Below are positions 39,395-49,301 of a DNA stretch of 64,000 bases, piece after piece (the first letter of the stretch is position 1; every line of letters begins with the position of its first letter). The stretch comes from Pseudidiomarina aestuarii. GTDB taxonomy: Bacteria > Pseudomonadota > Gammaproteobacteria > Enterobacterales > Alteromonadaceae. A program made the translations under genes and the position numbers. The notes beneath the pieces were generated by a model that saw only the letters and a list, made by a program, of their open reading frames with translations, did no database searches and was not told the DNA's origin. The stretch covers positions 3,491 to 67,490 of the forward strand of contig PYVG01000004.1 in the NCBI GenBank assembly GCA_003030745.1, in the 5' to 3' direction.

Positions 39395-40138
39395 TTACCA
39401 GTAGTGTTCGACGGTGACGTTCCCCGGTTTGCGACGAAGGTTTTTCGGTAAGCCCATGCTGTCGAGCAGCACTTTCGCGTCTCGGATCATTTCCGGATTA
39501 CCACAGAGCATCACTTGCGCGCGATCGTTCAGCTCATCCTTGCAGGCTGCTTGCAAAGCCCCAGACTCTATAAGTGCTGGTACGCGACCACGCAGTGCGC
39601 CAGCGAAATCTTCGCGGGATACAATTGGCTGATAATGCAATTGGCCAGGATGTTTATCGACCCAGCCCTGAATCAAGTCACGATACGCCAGGTCAGCGCC
39701 GAAACGCACAGCATGAATCAAATGAATGCGTTTGAAGCGTTGATATGGAATGTCGGTCGTTAACATGGAAAGGTATGGACCAATGCCGGTGCCCGTGGCT
39801 ATCAGCCACAAGCTATCGCCGTCGGGCACTTCATTCAACGTGAAAAAACCGGATGGCGGCTGTGAAACTTGAATCTTCTGACCTGCCTTCAAGCCATGTA
39901 ACATCGGCGAGAACAGGCCGTCATGAACGCGATTCACCAGAAAATCGAGAACCGAATCATCGGGACCATTCACTAAGGAATAAGCGCGCTGAACTCGTCC
40001 ATCTTCGTGGGATAATCCCAGCCGCACGAACTGTCCGGCAATAAACTCAAAGGGCTGCTCGGTGCGTACACGCAGACTGAACAATTCTTGATTCCACGCG
40101 TAATTTTCGATGACTTCACCGTCTAACCACAATGCCAT
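39395..40138 (-). CDS. fpr: Ferredoxin/flavodoxin-NADP+ reductase
   Basis: FAD enzyme that exchanges electrons between NADPH and ferredoxin or flavodoxin. The 247 residues include the FAD motif RAYSLVNGP, the NADP-binding ATGTGIGPYLSML and the C-terminal EHYW ending with an aromatic residue that stacks on FAD, as in bacterial subclass I FPR. Length matches E. coli Fpr (248). Monocistronic. Confidence 0.95.
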   Translation of the reverse strand: MALWLDGEVIENYAWNQELFSLRVRTEQPFEFIAGQFVRLGLSHEDGRVQRAYSLVNGPDDSVLDFLVNRVHDGLFSPMLHGLKAGQKIQVSQPPSGFFTLNEVPDGDSLWLIATGTGIGPYLSMLTTDIPYQRFKRIHLIHAVRFGADLAYRDLIQGWVDKHPGQLHYQPIVSREDFAGALRGRVPALIESGALQAACKDELNDRAQVMLCGNPEMIRDAKVLLDSMGLPKNLRRKPGNVTVEHYW

Positions 40139-40167
40139 GCCAAATTCCTCTCTACGATTCTAAAAAC

Positions 40168-40431
40168 TTACTCGTCGTCTTGCGCTTTTTGTAAGCTCGC
40201 TACTTGCTGCTCGAGCTGCTCAACGCGCTGACGTAGACGCAACAGTAATTGTTGCTGCACATCCAACTCTTCTCGCGTCACCATGTCTAGTTTGCCCAAC
40301 TGCTGCTGCAGAATTGTCTTGATTCGGCCTTCCATGGAGCCAGCAAAATCTTTAACGCCGGCAGGGATGCTATCGTTGATTTGACGGGCAATTTCTTCCA
40401 GTTTTGTCGCGTCGAATTTTTTACTATCCAT
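40168..40431 (-). CDS. ubiK: Ubiquinone biosynthesis accessory factor UbiK
   Basis: An 87-residue BMFP/YqiC-type protein: an amphipathic N-terminus, then a coiled coil (about 45-85) rich in Leu, Gln and Arg. UbiK binds UbiJ and supports the aerobic ubiquinone synthesis complex. The N-terminal KLEEIARQINDSIPAGVKDF stretch is characteristic. It lies 29 bases upstream of fpr on the same strand. Confidence 0.9.
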   Translation of the reverse strand: MDSKKFDATKLEEIARQINDSIPAGVKDFAGSMEGRIKTILQQQLGKLDMVTREELDVQQQLLLRLRQRVEQLEQQVASLQKAQDDE

Positions 40432-40530
40432 TTGCTTCTCTCCGTTGACCGTATTGTCGTTTAGCTTAACAGGAGTTTACGGTAAAATCCCCGTTCTCGA
40501 TCGACTTCTATCACGCCCAACAAGGTCATC

Positions 40531-42546
40531 ATGCAGTTAAATCCGAGCCAACAAGAAGCAGTTCACGCCATCCGCGGGCCGGTTTTGGTGTTGGCGGGTG
40601 CCGGTAGCGGCAAGACCCGAGTCATCACTGAAAAAATTGCACATCTAATTACCCGTTGCGCTATTCCTGCTCGTCATATTGGAGCCGTCACCTTCACCAA
40701 CAAGGCAGCGCGGGAAATGAAGGAGCGCGTTGGGCAAACCCTAGGCCGCGAATATACCCGTGGCTTAACGGTGTCGACATTCCATACCTTAGGTTTGACC
40801 ATTATTCGCAAAGAAGTCAAAAATCTCGGTATGAAGTCTGGATTTTCCTTATTCGATGATCAGGATAGCTTCGCATTATTAAAAGCGCTCACCGAAGACG
40901 AAATCGACGCCGACAAAGCCATGCTCAAATTACTGCAAAGCCAAATCAGTAATTGGAAGAATGCGATGTTGCAGCCGCATCAGGCTCTCGAACAAGCCAA
41001 ATTGCCTGATGAGCAAATGTTCGCGGAGTTTTATCGGCGCTATCAGCAGAATATGCAGGCCTGTAACGCATTAGACTTTGATGATTTGATCTTGCTCCCC
41101 ACCTTGCTGCTTAAAACGAATGAAGCAGCACGAGAGCGGTGGCAGAAAAAATTTCAGTATCTGTTAGTCGATGAGTATCAAGATACGAATACCAGTCAGT
41201 ACGAACTGGTACGGCTGTTGGTCGGCAAAGACGCAAACTTTACGGTGGTTGGTGACGATGACCAATCAATCTACTCATGGCGCGGTGCGCAGCCGCAAAA
41301 CCTGGCGCTGCTGCAACGCGACTTCCCCCAACTACAAGTTATCAAGTTGGAGCAGAACTACCGCTCCTGTAAGCGTATTCTCAAAGCTGCGAACATTCTC
41401 ATTGAAAATAATCCGCACGTGTTCGACAAAAAATTGTTCTCGGAAATGGACGAAGGTGAACCGCTGCGAGTCATCAAAGGTCGCAACGAGGAACACGAAG
41501 CAGATCGCGTGGTCGCGGAGATTGTTCGGCAACGCTTTTTGGCGCGCACGCCGTACCACTTTTTCGCCATTCTATACCGCGGGAATCACCAATCGCGGGT
41601 GTTTGAGAAGGCTCTGCTGAATCAACGCATCCCCTACCGCATGACCGGCGGCCAGAGCTTTTTTGCGCGCGCTGAAGTCAAAGACATCATGGCGTACTTG
41701 CGGTTATTGGTGAATCCAAGTGATGACACTGCTTTTATTCGTATCGTCAATTTGCCCAAGCGCGGCATTGGCCCACAAACCGTTGAACGCATTAGTGAAT
41801 TGGCACATGAGCTGCACGTGGGTATGTATGAAGCCGCGCAACACCGTCAACTTGAGACACGACTCGGCACTCGCGAGTACGCTCAGGTGCAGGAGTTTGT
41901 GCAACTGATTAGCCAAGCGGCGCGCCGTTGTGACCATCCGCCAGAAGTCGCCAGCACGCTGTACGGATTAGTGAAAGAGATTGGCTATGAAGAGTGGTTG
42001 TATGAGGTCAGTCCGAGCCAGGCTGCCGCAGAAATGCGCTACAAAAACATCAATGAGCTGCTGCGCTGGGTTACCGAAATGGTGAAAGGTGACACCGAAA
42101 ACGAACCGCTGACACTTGAGCAAGCGGTTGCCAAGTTGTGCTTACGCGATATGCTCTCGCGCAACGAAGAAGAAGACCAAGCCGACCAAGTGCAACTGAT
42201 GACGCTGCATGCGTCCAAAGGACTCGAGTTCCCACATGTGTTTATGGTCGGCATGGAAGAAGGCTTACTACCGCATCAATCCAGTATCGACGAGGGCATG
42301 GTTGAGGAAGAGCGACGACTCGCTTATGTCGGTATCACCCGCGCCCAGCAAACATTGACGTTCACCATGGCACGCGAACGCCGCCAGTATGGTGACGTTA
42401 TCAAACCTGAGCCCAGTCGTTTTCTGTTTGAATTACCGCAAGACGATATTGAGTGGGAAGAGCAACGTGCTGCGAATGAAGAAGCAAAAGAACAGCAACG
42501 GCAATCGGGAATGGACTTACTGCGCAAGGCCTTAGAGAAAAACTAA
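40531..42546 (+). CDS. rep: ATP-dependent DNA helicase Rep
   Basis: Superfamily 1A 3'-5' helicase that helps forks past obstacles. The 671 residues start MQLNPSQQEAVHAIRGPVLV with Walker A LAGAGSGKTRV, LLVDEYQDTN, VVGDDDQSIYSWRGA, LEQNYRS and LMTLHASKGLEF. Length equals E. coli Rep (673), shorter than UvrD. It shares a CTAA with the convergent next gene. Confidence 0.97.
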   Translation: MQLNPSQQEAVHAIRGPVLVLAGAGSGKTRVITEKIAHLITRCAIPARHIGAVTFTNKAAREMKERVGQTLGREYTRGLTVSTFHTLGLTIIRKEVKNLGMKSGFSLFDDQDSFALLKALTEDEIDADKAMLKLLQSQISNWKNAMLQPHQALEQAKLPDEQMFAEFYRRYQQNMQACNALDFDDLILLPTLLLKTNEAARERWQKKFQYLLVDEYQDTNTSQYELVRLLVGKDANFTVVGDDDQSIYSWRGAQPQNLALLQRDFPQLQVIKLEQNYRSCKRILKAANILIENNPHVFDKKLFSEMDEGEPLRVIKGRNEEHEADRVVAEIVRQRFLARTPYHFFAILYRGNHQSRVFEKALLNQRIPYRMTGGQSFFARAEVKDIMAYLRLLVNPSDDTAFIRIVNLPKRGIGPQTVERISELAHELHVGMYEAAQHRQLETRLGTREYAQVQEFVQLISQAARRCDHPPEVASTLYGLVKEIGYEEWLYEVSPSQAAAEMRYKNINELLRWVTEMVKGDTENEPLTLEQAVAKLCLRDMLSRNEEEDQADQVQLMTLHASKGLEFPHVFMVGMEEGLLPHQSSIDEGMVEEERRLAYVGITRAQQTLTFTMARERRQYGDVIKPEPSRFLFELPQDDIEWEEQRAANEEAKEQQRQSGMDLLRKALEKN

Positions 42547-45167
42547 GCGCTTGCCGACTTAGCTTCAGCGGCATCAACCTCTACATCATCAAAATGGACG
42601 CGAACCGGTTCACCAAACTGTTTGCCTTGGCCAGTCACTACACCCACCGTCAGTAAGGCGTCTTGTTGCGCTTGCTCGTCAACGCCGGCTGCGACCACTT
42701 GAATATCCAACTCGGTGCACAAATTGACGACATTGCGCACCATTTTCTGCGCGCGGTCACTATTAGCAATGTCTGCGACAAAGTTCGGGTCCAACTTCAC
42801 GTGGGTGAACGGGTAGCTCAAGATAAACTGCAGCGCACCTGCACTGCGGCCAAACTCGTTCAATGCCAACCCAACGCCAAATTCAGCCAGCTGACGCAAC
42901 GAACTTAATTGGCGCTTCGAGCTGTAATTAAGCTCTACTTCACTGAACTCAAGAATCAATCGATCAGCTTTGATTTTTGAATCTTTAATAATTTGCATCA
43001 GCACCCGTACATCAGCGAGTTTGTAGAGATGCTTGGTCGATAGCGAGACAAACAATGGTGGATGCTTTGGATTCTGCGCCAATTGCCCACAGCAGCGTTT
43101 CAACATCCAGTGATCAAGCGTAATGATCATCCCGGTTTTTTCAGCAACAGCCAGGAATCGATCGGCAGGCAACAGCGTATTATCTCGCTGCCAACGCAGC
43201 AGCCATTCTGCCGCATGCTCGGTGCCGGTATTCATATCGACTACATCATAGCGATGCACAATAAAATCTTGGTCGAACTGCGCGTGCCGTAGCTCGGATT
43301 CACGATGCAAAGAGGCGACTAAGTCTTTGTGAATACTCTCATCGAATACTACAAAGCGACCGCGGCCCATGCTCTTCGCTTGATACATAGCTGCATCAGC
43401 GTCGCGTAATAGCCGCTCTGCAGAATCATTCCGCGCGCGACATTCCGCAATACCAACACTGGCACCCGAATAATGCTCACTTTCACCGAACACAAATGGA
43501 CGCTGCATCTTCTCGATAATGCGCCCAGCGACTTCTTTCGCGTCTTCAACGTGGTTAATCATGTCCAGCAAAATAACGAATTCATCGCCACCGAGCCGTG
43601 CAACGGTGTCATTGTCTCGCACACATTCACCAATACGCCGACTGGCTTCCAGCAGGAACTCATCGCCGGCGCTATGGCCGAGTGTGTCGTTGATATCTTT
43701 AAAACGATCTAGGTCGACAAACAACACCGCAAAGTTGTGCTGCGGGAAGCGCCGCTTGTGCTTGAGCGTTTGCTGTAGACGCTCGGTAAACATCGAGCGA
43801 TTCGGCAGGCCAGTTAATGCGTCATGATGCGCGTCGTGGAAGAGTTTTTCTTCAATTTTCTTACGCCGCTCAATTTCGTTCACCAACTCTTCGGTCCGCT
43901 CGGCGACTTTGCGTTCGAGGTAGGCATTCACACGGCGCACTTCTTCAGCATTACGGCGTCGCTCAATGGCAACAGCAACGTGCTGAGAAACGAAGTTCAG
44001 TAGTTCTAAATCGTCTTGTTTGTAAGTGACTTCGTCGGTGTATGTTTGCACCGACAACACGCCAATTACTTCATCATCAATCAGTAGCGGTGAACCCAAC
44101 CATTGCTTCGGCTGCGTGCCGTAGTAAGAAGAAGCCTTCTCAATCTCACCCGCACCAATGAGCTCTGCATACTTGTCTTTCGTAATAAATACCGGCTGCT
44201 TGTGGCGGATAACAAATTCAGTCATACCTCGACCCATGGGCCGAAGTTTGCGTAAGTGAGTGTCAAAGGCGTCGACGTAATAAGGGAAAGTTAGGTTTCG
44301 TTTGTCTTCATCAACCAACGCGACAAAGAAGTTTTCATTGTTAATCAAACGACCAATTTGCTCGTGCAATTGGTGATAGAAGCTTTCCATACTATCAGAG
44401 GTGTTGGTGACCTCTGATATGGCGAAGAGGACGGCGGACACCTTTTCAGCGCGTTTGCGCTCCCCTACTTCTAGCGTCAGGTTGTCGTTGATTTCGCGCA
44501 GTGCAGCCGTTTGCCGAGCAATCTCCGCCTGCATGAATTCACGCTGGCGAACCCGCTCGAGCGCGTTCACAATATGCTGCGAAACGAACATGAATAGATC
44601 TTTGTCCGCTTCTGTGTAGCGTTGATCTTCGCTATAACTTTGTACCACCATCGCACCGATAATCCGATTCTCGGACTGCAACGGTACACCGAGCCAATCG
44701 ACTGGCGGAGAGCCTAAATCCTTAATTTCACCGCTGGCGAGGAGCTCTTTGAACACTTGCTCGTTATAGAGAAACGGCCGGCCCGTGCGCATGACATAAC
44801 CAGTCATACCCTGTCGCAACAAATCCATCGGGAAGTTATCTTCCGTTGGGATTTCGTCATATTCGTCAACAAAGTACACAAACTTGACGGTATCGTTGTC
44901 GTGGTCGGCTAAACAGATGAAAAAGTTCTTTGCATTCATCAACTCGCCAATAATGCTGTGCACAGCAGCATAAAATTCCTGCATATCTTGCACTGATGCG
45001 GCGAGTTCGGAAATCTTGAAAAGGGCTTTCTGAATGACTTCGGATTGGCGATATTTTAATGTCAGTTTTTGTAGTCGAGACAAAGCCTTACGCAATCGCG
45101 CAATCTCTTTTTCAGTGCTTTCCCCAGTACTCTCTATGGTACTTTCTCGACTAGACATTGGTGACAT
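42543..45167 (-). CDS. GAF-GAF-GGDEF protein with degenerate EAL domain
   Basis: An 874-residue soluble signalling protein. Order: coiled coil (about 18-45), GAF 1 (50-205), GAF 2 (245-405), coiled coil, GGDEF (445-610), EAL-like (630-860). The diguanylate cyclase site RLGGDEF (526-530) is intact and has the inhibitory I-site R517-x-x-D520 five residues upstream. The EAL part keeps EWLLR (654-658) and KLD, but the usual N of VNLS is S, DDFG is N770-EFG, and AEGVE is AAGVD, so phosphodiesterase activity is unlikely. The GAF domains presumably sense small molecules or redox state. Confidence 0.92.
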   Translation of the reverse strand: MSPMSSRESTIESTGESTEKEIARLRKALSRLQKLTLKYRQSEVIQKALFKISELAASVQDMQEFYAAVHSIIGELMNAKNFFICLADHDNDTVKFVYFVDEYDEIPTEDNFPMDLLRQGMTGYVMRTGRPFLYNEQVFKELLASGEIKDLGSPPVDWLGVPLQSENRIIGAMVVQSYSEDQRYTEADKDLFMFVSQHIVNALERVRQREFMQAEIARQTAALREINDNLTLEVGERKRAEKVSAVLFAISEVTNTSDSMESFYHQLHEQIGRLINNENFFVALVDEDKRNLTFPYYVDAFDTHLRKLRPMGRGMTEFVIRHKQPVFITKDKYAELIGAGEIEKASSYYGTQPKQWLGSPLLIDDEVIGVLSVQTYTDEVTYKQDDLELLNFVSQHVAVAIERRRNAEEVRRVNAYLERKVAERTEELVNEIERRKKIEEKLFHDAHHDALTGLPNRSMFTERLQQTLKHKRRFPQHNFAVLFVDLDRFKDINDTLGHSAGDEFLLEASRRIGECVRDNDTVARLGGDEFVILLDMINHVEDAKEVAGRIIEKMQRPFVFGESEHYSGASVGIAECRARNDSAERLLRDADAAMYQAKSMGRGRFVVFDESIHKDLVASLHRESELRHAQFDQDFIVHRYDVVDMNTGTEHAAEWLLRWQRDNTLLPADRFLAVAEKTGMIITLDHWMLKRCCGQLAQNPKHPPLFVSLSTKHLYKLADVRVLMQIIKDSKIKADRLILEFSEVELNYSSKRQLSSLRQLAEFGVGLALNEFGRSAGALQFILSYPFTHVKLDPNFVADIANSDRAQKMVRNVVNLCTELDIQVVAAGVDEQAQQDALLTVGVVTGQGKQFGEPVRVHFDDVEVDAAEAKSASA

Positions 45168-45254
45168 TCAGGTGTTTTGTTTTTGTAATTATTGTTCCGA
45201 GTATATCTTTACATTCCTTGACATGAAAGCGTTTGCGATCAAAAAACAGGCACA

Positions 45255-45278
45255 AAAAAACCGCCGAAGCGGTTTTTT
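45255..45278. terminator. Bidirectional intrinsic terminator
   Basis: AAAAAACCGC / GCGGTTTTTT, a perfect 10-bp inverted repeat with the loop CGAA and T runs on both strands. On the minus strand it ends the cytochrome c5 gene just upstream of the GGDEF-EAL gene. Confidence 0.92.
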
Positions 45279-45291
45279 CTATTCTTGGTGT

Positions 45292-45723
45292 TTAAATTTC
45301 CGCAATCATGTAATCAATTGCGGCTTGAATTTCTTCATCGCTACAATCGTTACAGGTACCTTTGGCTGGCATTGCGTTATAGCCTTCAATAGCATGTTTC
45401 AACACTGTGTCCATACCTTGCGCTAGGCGCGGTTCCCAATCTTCAGCGTTATTAATTTTCGGTGAACCCAACACGCCGCTGGTGTGGCAAGCTGCACAAA
45501 AACGGTTGTAGATAGCATCACCTGCGCGTGGACCGCTCGATCCTGCGCTGCTGCTACCCGTATCAGGAGTTGCACCCGCTAACTTCACCTTACCAATTGG
45601 GGCAATGCGATCTTTAATCGCATCATTATCTTGAGGCACCATTGCAGCGCTCGCACCACCAACGACTAGGGCGAGAACAGCAACGAATACACGGCTCGAT
45701 TTTACTACTTTCAGTACGTTCAC
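45292..45723 (-). CDS. Cytochrome c5-type periplasmic monoheme protein
   Basis: Exported electron carrier, 143 residues, with a signal peptide ending near ASA (about residue 26). The heme site is C76-A-A-C-H80 and the axial Met is about residue 118 in YNAMPAKG; the following CNDC pair is the extra disulfide typical of cytochrome c5. A Ser/Gly-rich linker (about 55-65) precedes the heme domain. It may feed electrons to the aa3 oxidase encoded at the window start. Confidence 0.93.
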   Translation of the reverse strand: MNVLKVVKSSRVFVAVLALVVGGASAAMVPQDNDAIKDRIAPIGKVKLAGATPDTGSSSAGSSGPRAGDAIYNRFCAACHTSGVLGSPKINNAEDWEPRLAQGMDTVLKHAIEGYNAMPAKGTCNDCSDEEIQAAIDYMIAEI

Positions 45724-45815
45724 AGTTTACTCCTGTCTGAGCTGATGAGCTTGCGTGCTCACTTAGTTGTTGCGATTATAGCCAGATTCCGGCCACGATT
45801 AAACACTTCCGTTGC

Positions 45816-46886
45816 ATGTCTGTAAATACGCGCAAAATAGCGCTTTTGGATCTCGATGCTTTTTTTGCTAGTGCCGAGGTCTTGCGCGACCCTAGTCTCA
45901 AGAACCGTCCCTTTGCGGTGGGCGGCGGAGGCGCGCGTGGCGTAGTTGCAACCTGCAATTATTTAGCTCGCGAGTTCGGTGTGCGCAGCGCCATGTCAGG
46001 CTCTCATGCTCGCCGTCTTTGTCCACATTTACATTTCGTGTCACCAGATCACGGTTATTATCGCTTATTAAGTCGACAAGTCTACGCTATTTTGCAATCG
46101 GTCACCGACCGCATTGAACCAGCCTCCATTGACGAGTTTTACCTCGATTTGTCAGCGGTTGAAACGCATCAAGGCAGCGCCACGCGGATCATGGAAGCGG
46201 TTCGAGCTGATATTCGGGCGCTCGGTATTACCGGCTCAGCGGGTATATCGAATCAGAAAATGGTGGCCAAAATAGCCAGCGACGACAATAAGCCAGATGG
46301 TCAACGCGTGGTGGCTCCCGAACAAGTTGTGCCTTATATCGCTTCGCTTCCTTTAAAACGAATCCCCGGGGTCGGCCCGAAGAGTTTAGAGCGGCTGCAT
46401 GATGCCAGTCTGTTTACTGGCGCTGATATTCAACGCAGTGATATTGAGACCGTACAATCGATCTTAGGCGAGAAGTCGGGTTGGCTCTTGTACCAACGCT
46501 GTTTAGGTAATGACCCACGCGAGATTGTAACGGAGCGCGTACGCAAAAGTGTGGGTGTAGAAGAAACGCTAAGTACGGACTTTACGTCGCTGCGCCAGGT
46601 TGAGCAGTTTGCGGATCAAGTGTTACTCCCACAGCTCCTGAAGCGGCTCGGCGTTCAGCGCTGGCAAGCCACGCATATTAAAAGCCAGACGGTGAAACTT
46701 AAGTTTGCAGACTTTCAGCAAACCACAGTATCGCGCACTGGCTCGAAGGCATCGCCCAGCCTGTTTTACCAACTGGTTAGGGAGGCTTGGGAGCGTCGTA
46801 AAGGCCGTGGTGTGCGGCTAATTGGACTCAGCGTTGCTTTGCCTGATCCCGATGACCAATTACAACTCGAGCTCGATTTGGAATAA
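45816..46886 (+). CDS. dinB: DNA polymerase IV
   Basis: Y-family error-prone polymerase for lesion bypass. The 356 residues have the catalytic LLDLDAFFASAE near the start, the fingers segment GVVATCNYLAREFGVRSAM and the second catalytic motif PASIDEFYLDLS, then the helix-hairpin-helix KRIPGVGPKSLERL and the little finger domain. A C-terminal beta-clamp-type tail (QLELDLE) is present. The ribosome site is weak. I saw no LexA box upstream. Confidence 0.96.
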   Translation: MSVNTRKIALLDLDAFFASAEVLRDPSLKNRPFAVGGGGARGVVATCNYLAREFGVRSAMSGSHARRLCPHLHFVSPDHGYYRLLSRQVYAILQSVTDRIEPASIDEFYLDLSAVETHQGSATRIMEAVRADIRALGITGSAGISNQKMVAKIASDDNKPDGQRVVAPEQVVPYIASLPLKRIPGVGPKSLERLHDASLFTGADIQRSDIETVQSILGEKSGWLLYQRCLGNDPREIVTERVRKSVGVEETLSTDFTSLRQVEQFADQVLLPQLLKRLGVQRWQATHIKSQTVKLKFADFQQTTVSRTGSKASPSLFYQLVREAWERRKGRGVRLIGLSVALPDPDDQLQLELDLE

Positions 46887-46896
46887 AAGGTTAGGC

Positions 46897-47748
46897 TTAC
46901 TCAGCTTTCGGAAAGCTGCCCAACACAGTCACTCGGTTGCGTAATTGAATCAAAGTCAACGCCGCTTGAATCGACGAGTCATGCGCGTGACCTTCACACT
47001 CGATATAGAAATGGTAGTGACCAAAACGACGGCCGGTAGGTCGCGATACAAGCGCCGTTAAGTTGACACGGTACGCCGCAAATACCTGCAGATGCTCAAC
47101 CAATAGCCCCGGATGATCAGCGTCATCAATGATCAGAATCGCTGTTTTGTAGTGAATATCGGGCTGCGCATCTTCTAACTCACGCGGCTCACGCACCGCA
47201 ATAAAACGTGTCTCATTGTGCGCCACATCAGTGACGTCTCGCTGCACATGATCGAAGTGATGTTCCGCTAACGCATGCGCCGGCACGATAGCGCCAGCAG
47301 GTTGTTCACTGTCGAGTAACTGTTGCAGTGATTCGCTGTTGCTCGCTGTGGTCAAAACAGGTGCCGATTGCCCTGCCAAGAATTCACTGCACTGCCCTTG
47401 CGCCACAAACTGCGCAAAAATGCGCTCGGGTTGGGAGTGGTTTGCGACATACGCAAACTGAATTGGCACCATCACCTCACCGATTATTTGCAACGGGCGC
47501 TTTACAAACGAGTCCACTACCGGTGACACGATACCTTCGACGATATTCTCAATTGGCACTATCGCCAAGTCACAGTTATCGGGCACAGCCGCCAACGTTC
47601 GCGCCAGCGACGGATAAAAATGCAGAGCATTTTTGCTATTTGCTTCAGCGGTGAGCCAATGCTGAGCCGCGCGCTCCGAAAAGGTGCCGGTTGGCCCTAA
47701 AGTCGCAACGCGAGGATAGTGGTTGGTTTCGTTAGTTGTGGCAGTCAA
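46897..47748 (-). CDS. pheA: Prephenate dehydratase
   Basis: Converts prephenate to phenylpyruvate in phenylalanine synthesis. The 283-residue monofunctional form has ATLGPTGTFSERAAQHW, the NIVEGIV segment, the catalytic HNETRFIAV (TRF) and a C-terminal ACT domain (DHPGLLVEHLQVFAAYRVNLT ... SRPTG) for Phe feedback. It lacks the chorismate mutase domain of the E. coli P-protein, so mutase activity must come from elsewhere. Confidence 0.95.
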   Translation of the reverse strand: MTATTNETNHYPRVATLGPTGTFSERAAQHWLTAEANSKNALHFYPSLARTLAAVPDNCDLAIVPIENIVEGIVSPVVDSFVKRPLQIIGEVMVPIQFAYVANHSQPERIFAQFVAQGQCSEFLAGQSAPVLTTASNSESLQQLLDSEQPAGAIVPAHALAEHHFDHVQRDVTDVAHNETRFIAVREPRELEDAQPDIHYKTAILIIDDADHPGLLVEHLQVFAAYRVNLTALVSRPTGRRFGHYHFYIECEGHAHDSSIQAALTLIQLRNRVTVLGSFPKAE

Positions 47749-47913
47749 ATGAAATCTCGTTACAGTCGGCGCTAGACCCTAACGGTACTGGTTTTTCGCT
47801 GCTGACGCTAGCTTGCACTTGAGGAATTTGGGGATTGTATTTCCATCCCCCTCGTTTTCTTGGCACACTATCGCTATTGAGTGAATCAGCAACTTATCTG
47901 TGAAGGAATGAAC

Positions 47914-49293
47914 ATGACGTGGCTATCGATACTACCGCCTCTGGTGGCGATTATTGTCGTGTTTTGGCGCAAGGAAGTGATTGTCGCGCTCTTACTCGCG
48001 GTCTTTACCTCTGAGTTGTTGCTGACCCTGCAGGCGCCCGAGCTCTCGCTTGGCTATGCCTTTATTGCCACACTAGAACGAATTGTCAGCGTGTTTGAAT
48101 CACCGGGAAATACTCGGATTCTGGTGTTTAGCTTGTTGGTCGGCGCGCTGCTTGCCTATATTCGCGAGTCGGGTGGCGTTGCCGCTATGGTCGAAGGCTT
48201 GCTGAAACGCGGCTTGGGTAAAACCAAACGCAGTGCCAGCTTATTGACCGTTTTCACTGGCATTTTTATCTTCATTGAATCGAATTTAAGCGTGTTGACC
48301 GCAGGTATTTTATCGCGTGGCTTGTTTGAAAAATTAGGCATGAGCCGCGCTCGTTTGGCCTACTTAATTGATAGTACCAGTGCTCCTATCTGTATTTTGA
48401 TTCTGCTCAATGGCTGGGGCGCCTATGTGTTAGGGATACTTGAGCAACAGGAGTTACCAGGCTCATCAGTGGTGACGCTCTGGAGCACCATTCCATTTAA
48501 CTTCTACGCACTAGTCACTTTAGTGCTGGTGTTCTACACCGCTATTTCGACCCGGGTTCATGGCCCAATGCGACGGCTCGAAGCCCAACCACAGCCGACG
48601 CAAGACATACCCGAACACGTGCCTAGTAATAGCAAAGCCCGCTATATGCTGGTGCCTTTGGTCGTGATGGTGGGCGGCATGATTGCTTTTATGATTGGCA
48701 CGGGTGGCGGCGATATTACTCAAGGCAATGGTTCCAAAGCGGTTCTCTACGCTACTGCCCTTGCCTGCTTGGTAGCCTATTTAATGCTATTGCTAAGCAA
48801 ACGGGAAACGCACCAGAACCTGGTGAATATGGGCTTCAAAGGCATGGGCGAACTACTGCCACTGGTGACCATAGTTCTGTTGTCATTGGCACTGGGCAGC
48901 AGTTTACGTGAGCTCGGAACGGGTATTTTCTTAGCCGGTTTAGTCGGCGATTATCTGCCACTGGTGCTCATAGCGCCCATGCTGTTTGTTGCTGGAGCTT
49001 TGATCTCATTTACCACCGGCACCTCCTGGGGCACCTTCGCGATTTTGATTCCGATTGCAGCACCACTCATTATCGCTCTTGATTTGCCTGCACCTCTGCT
49101 GTTAGCTGCCGTTTTAGGGGGTGGTGTATTCGGCGACCACTGTTCACCGATTTCTGACACTACGGCAGTGTCGTCATTAGCATCAGGCTGCGACTTACTA
49201 GAGCACGTTCAGACGCAATTGCCATACGCACTCGTCGGCGGCGGCATAACCATCGTGCTCTACGTGGTCGCCAGCTTCGTGATGATTGGGTAG
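47914..49293 (+). CDS. NhaC-family Na+/H+ antiporter
   Basis: Membrane transporter of 459 residues with about 11-12 hydrophobic segments. Features typical of the NhaC family are IFIESNLSVLTAG, LIDSTSAPICILILLNGWGAYV, FTTGTSWGTFAILIPIA and GVFGDHCSPISDTTAVSS. A role in sodium or pH homeostasis fits a marine or saline life, but a metabolite-cation role cannot be excluded. The AAGGA ribosome site decides for the ATG at 47914 rather than starts 2 or 11 codons earlier. Confidence 0.9.
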   Translation: MTWLSILPPLVAIIVVFWRKEVIVALLLAVFTSELLLTLQAPELSLGYAFIATLERIVSVFESPGNTRILVFSLLVGALLAYIRESGGVAAMVEGLLKRGLGKTKRSASLLTVFTGIFIFIESNLSVLTAGILSRGLFEKLGMSRARLAYLIDSTSAPICILILLNGWGAYVLGILEQQELPGSSVVTLWSTIPFNFYALVTLVLVFYTAISTRVHGPMRRLEAQPQPTQDIPEHVPSNSKARYMLVPLVVMVGGMIAFMIGTGGGDITQGNGSKAVLYATALACLVAYLMLLLSKRETHQNLVNMGFKGMGELLPLVTIVLLSLALGSSLRELGTGIFLAGLVGDYLPLVLIAPMLFVAGALISFTTGTSWGTFAILIPIAAPLIIALDLPAPLLLAAVLGGGVFGDHCSPISDTTAVSSLASGCDLLEHVQTQLPYALVGGGITIVLYVVASFVMIG

Positions 49294-49301
49294 GTCAGAG
49301 T

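Noticed and set aside
45724..45815. LexA box upstream of dinB
   Set aside because: No CTGT-N8-ACAG match in the gap; SOS control cannot be supported from the sequence.
47749..47880. Attenuator leader peptide for pheA
   Set aside because: A GGGGAT/ATCCCC hairpin exists upstream of pheA, but the only short frame there has no run of Phe codons.
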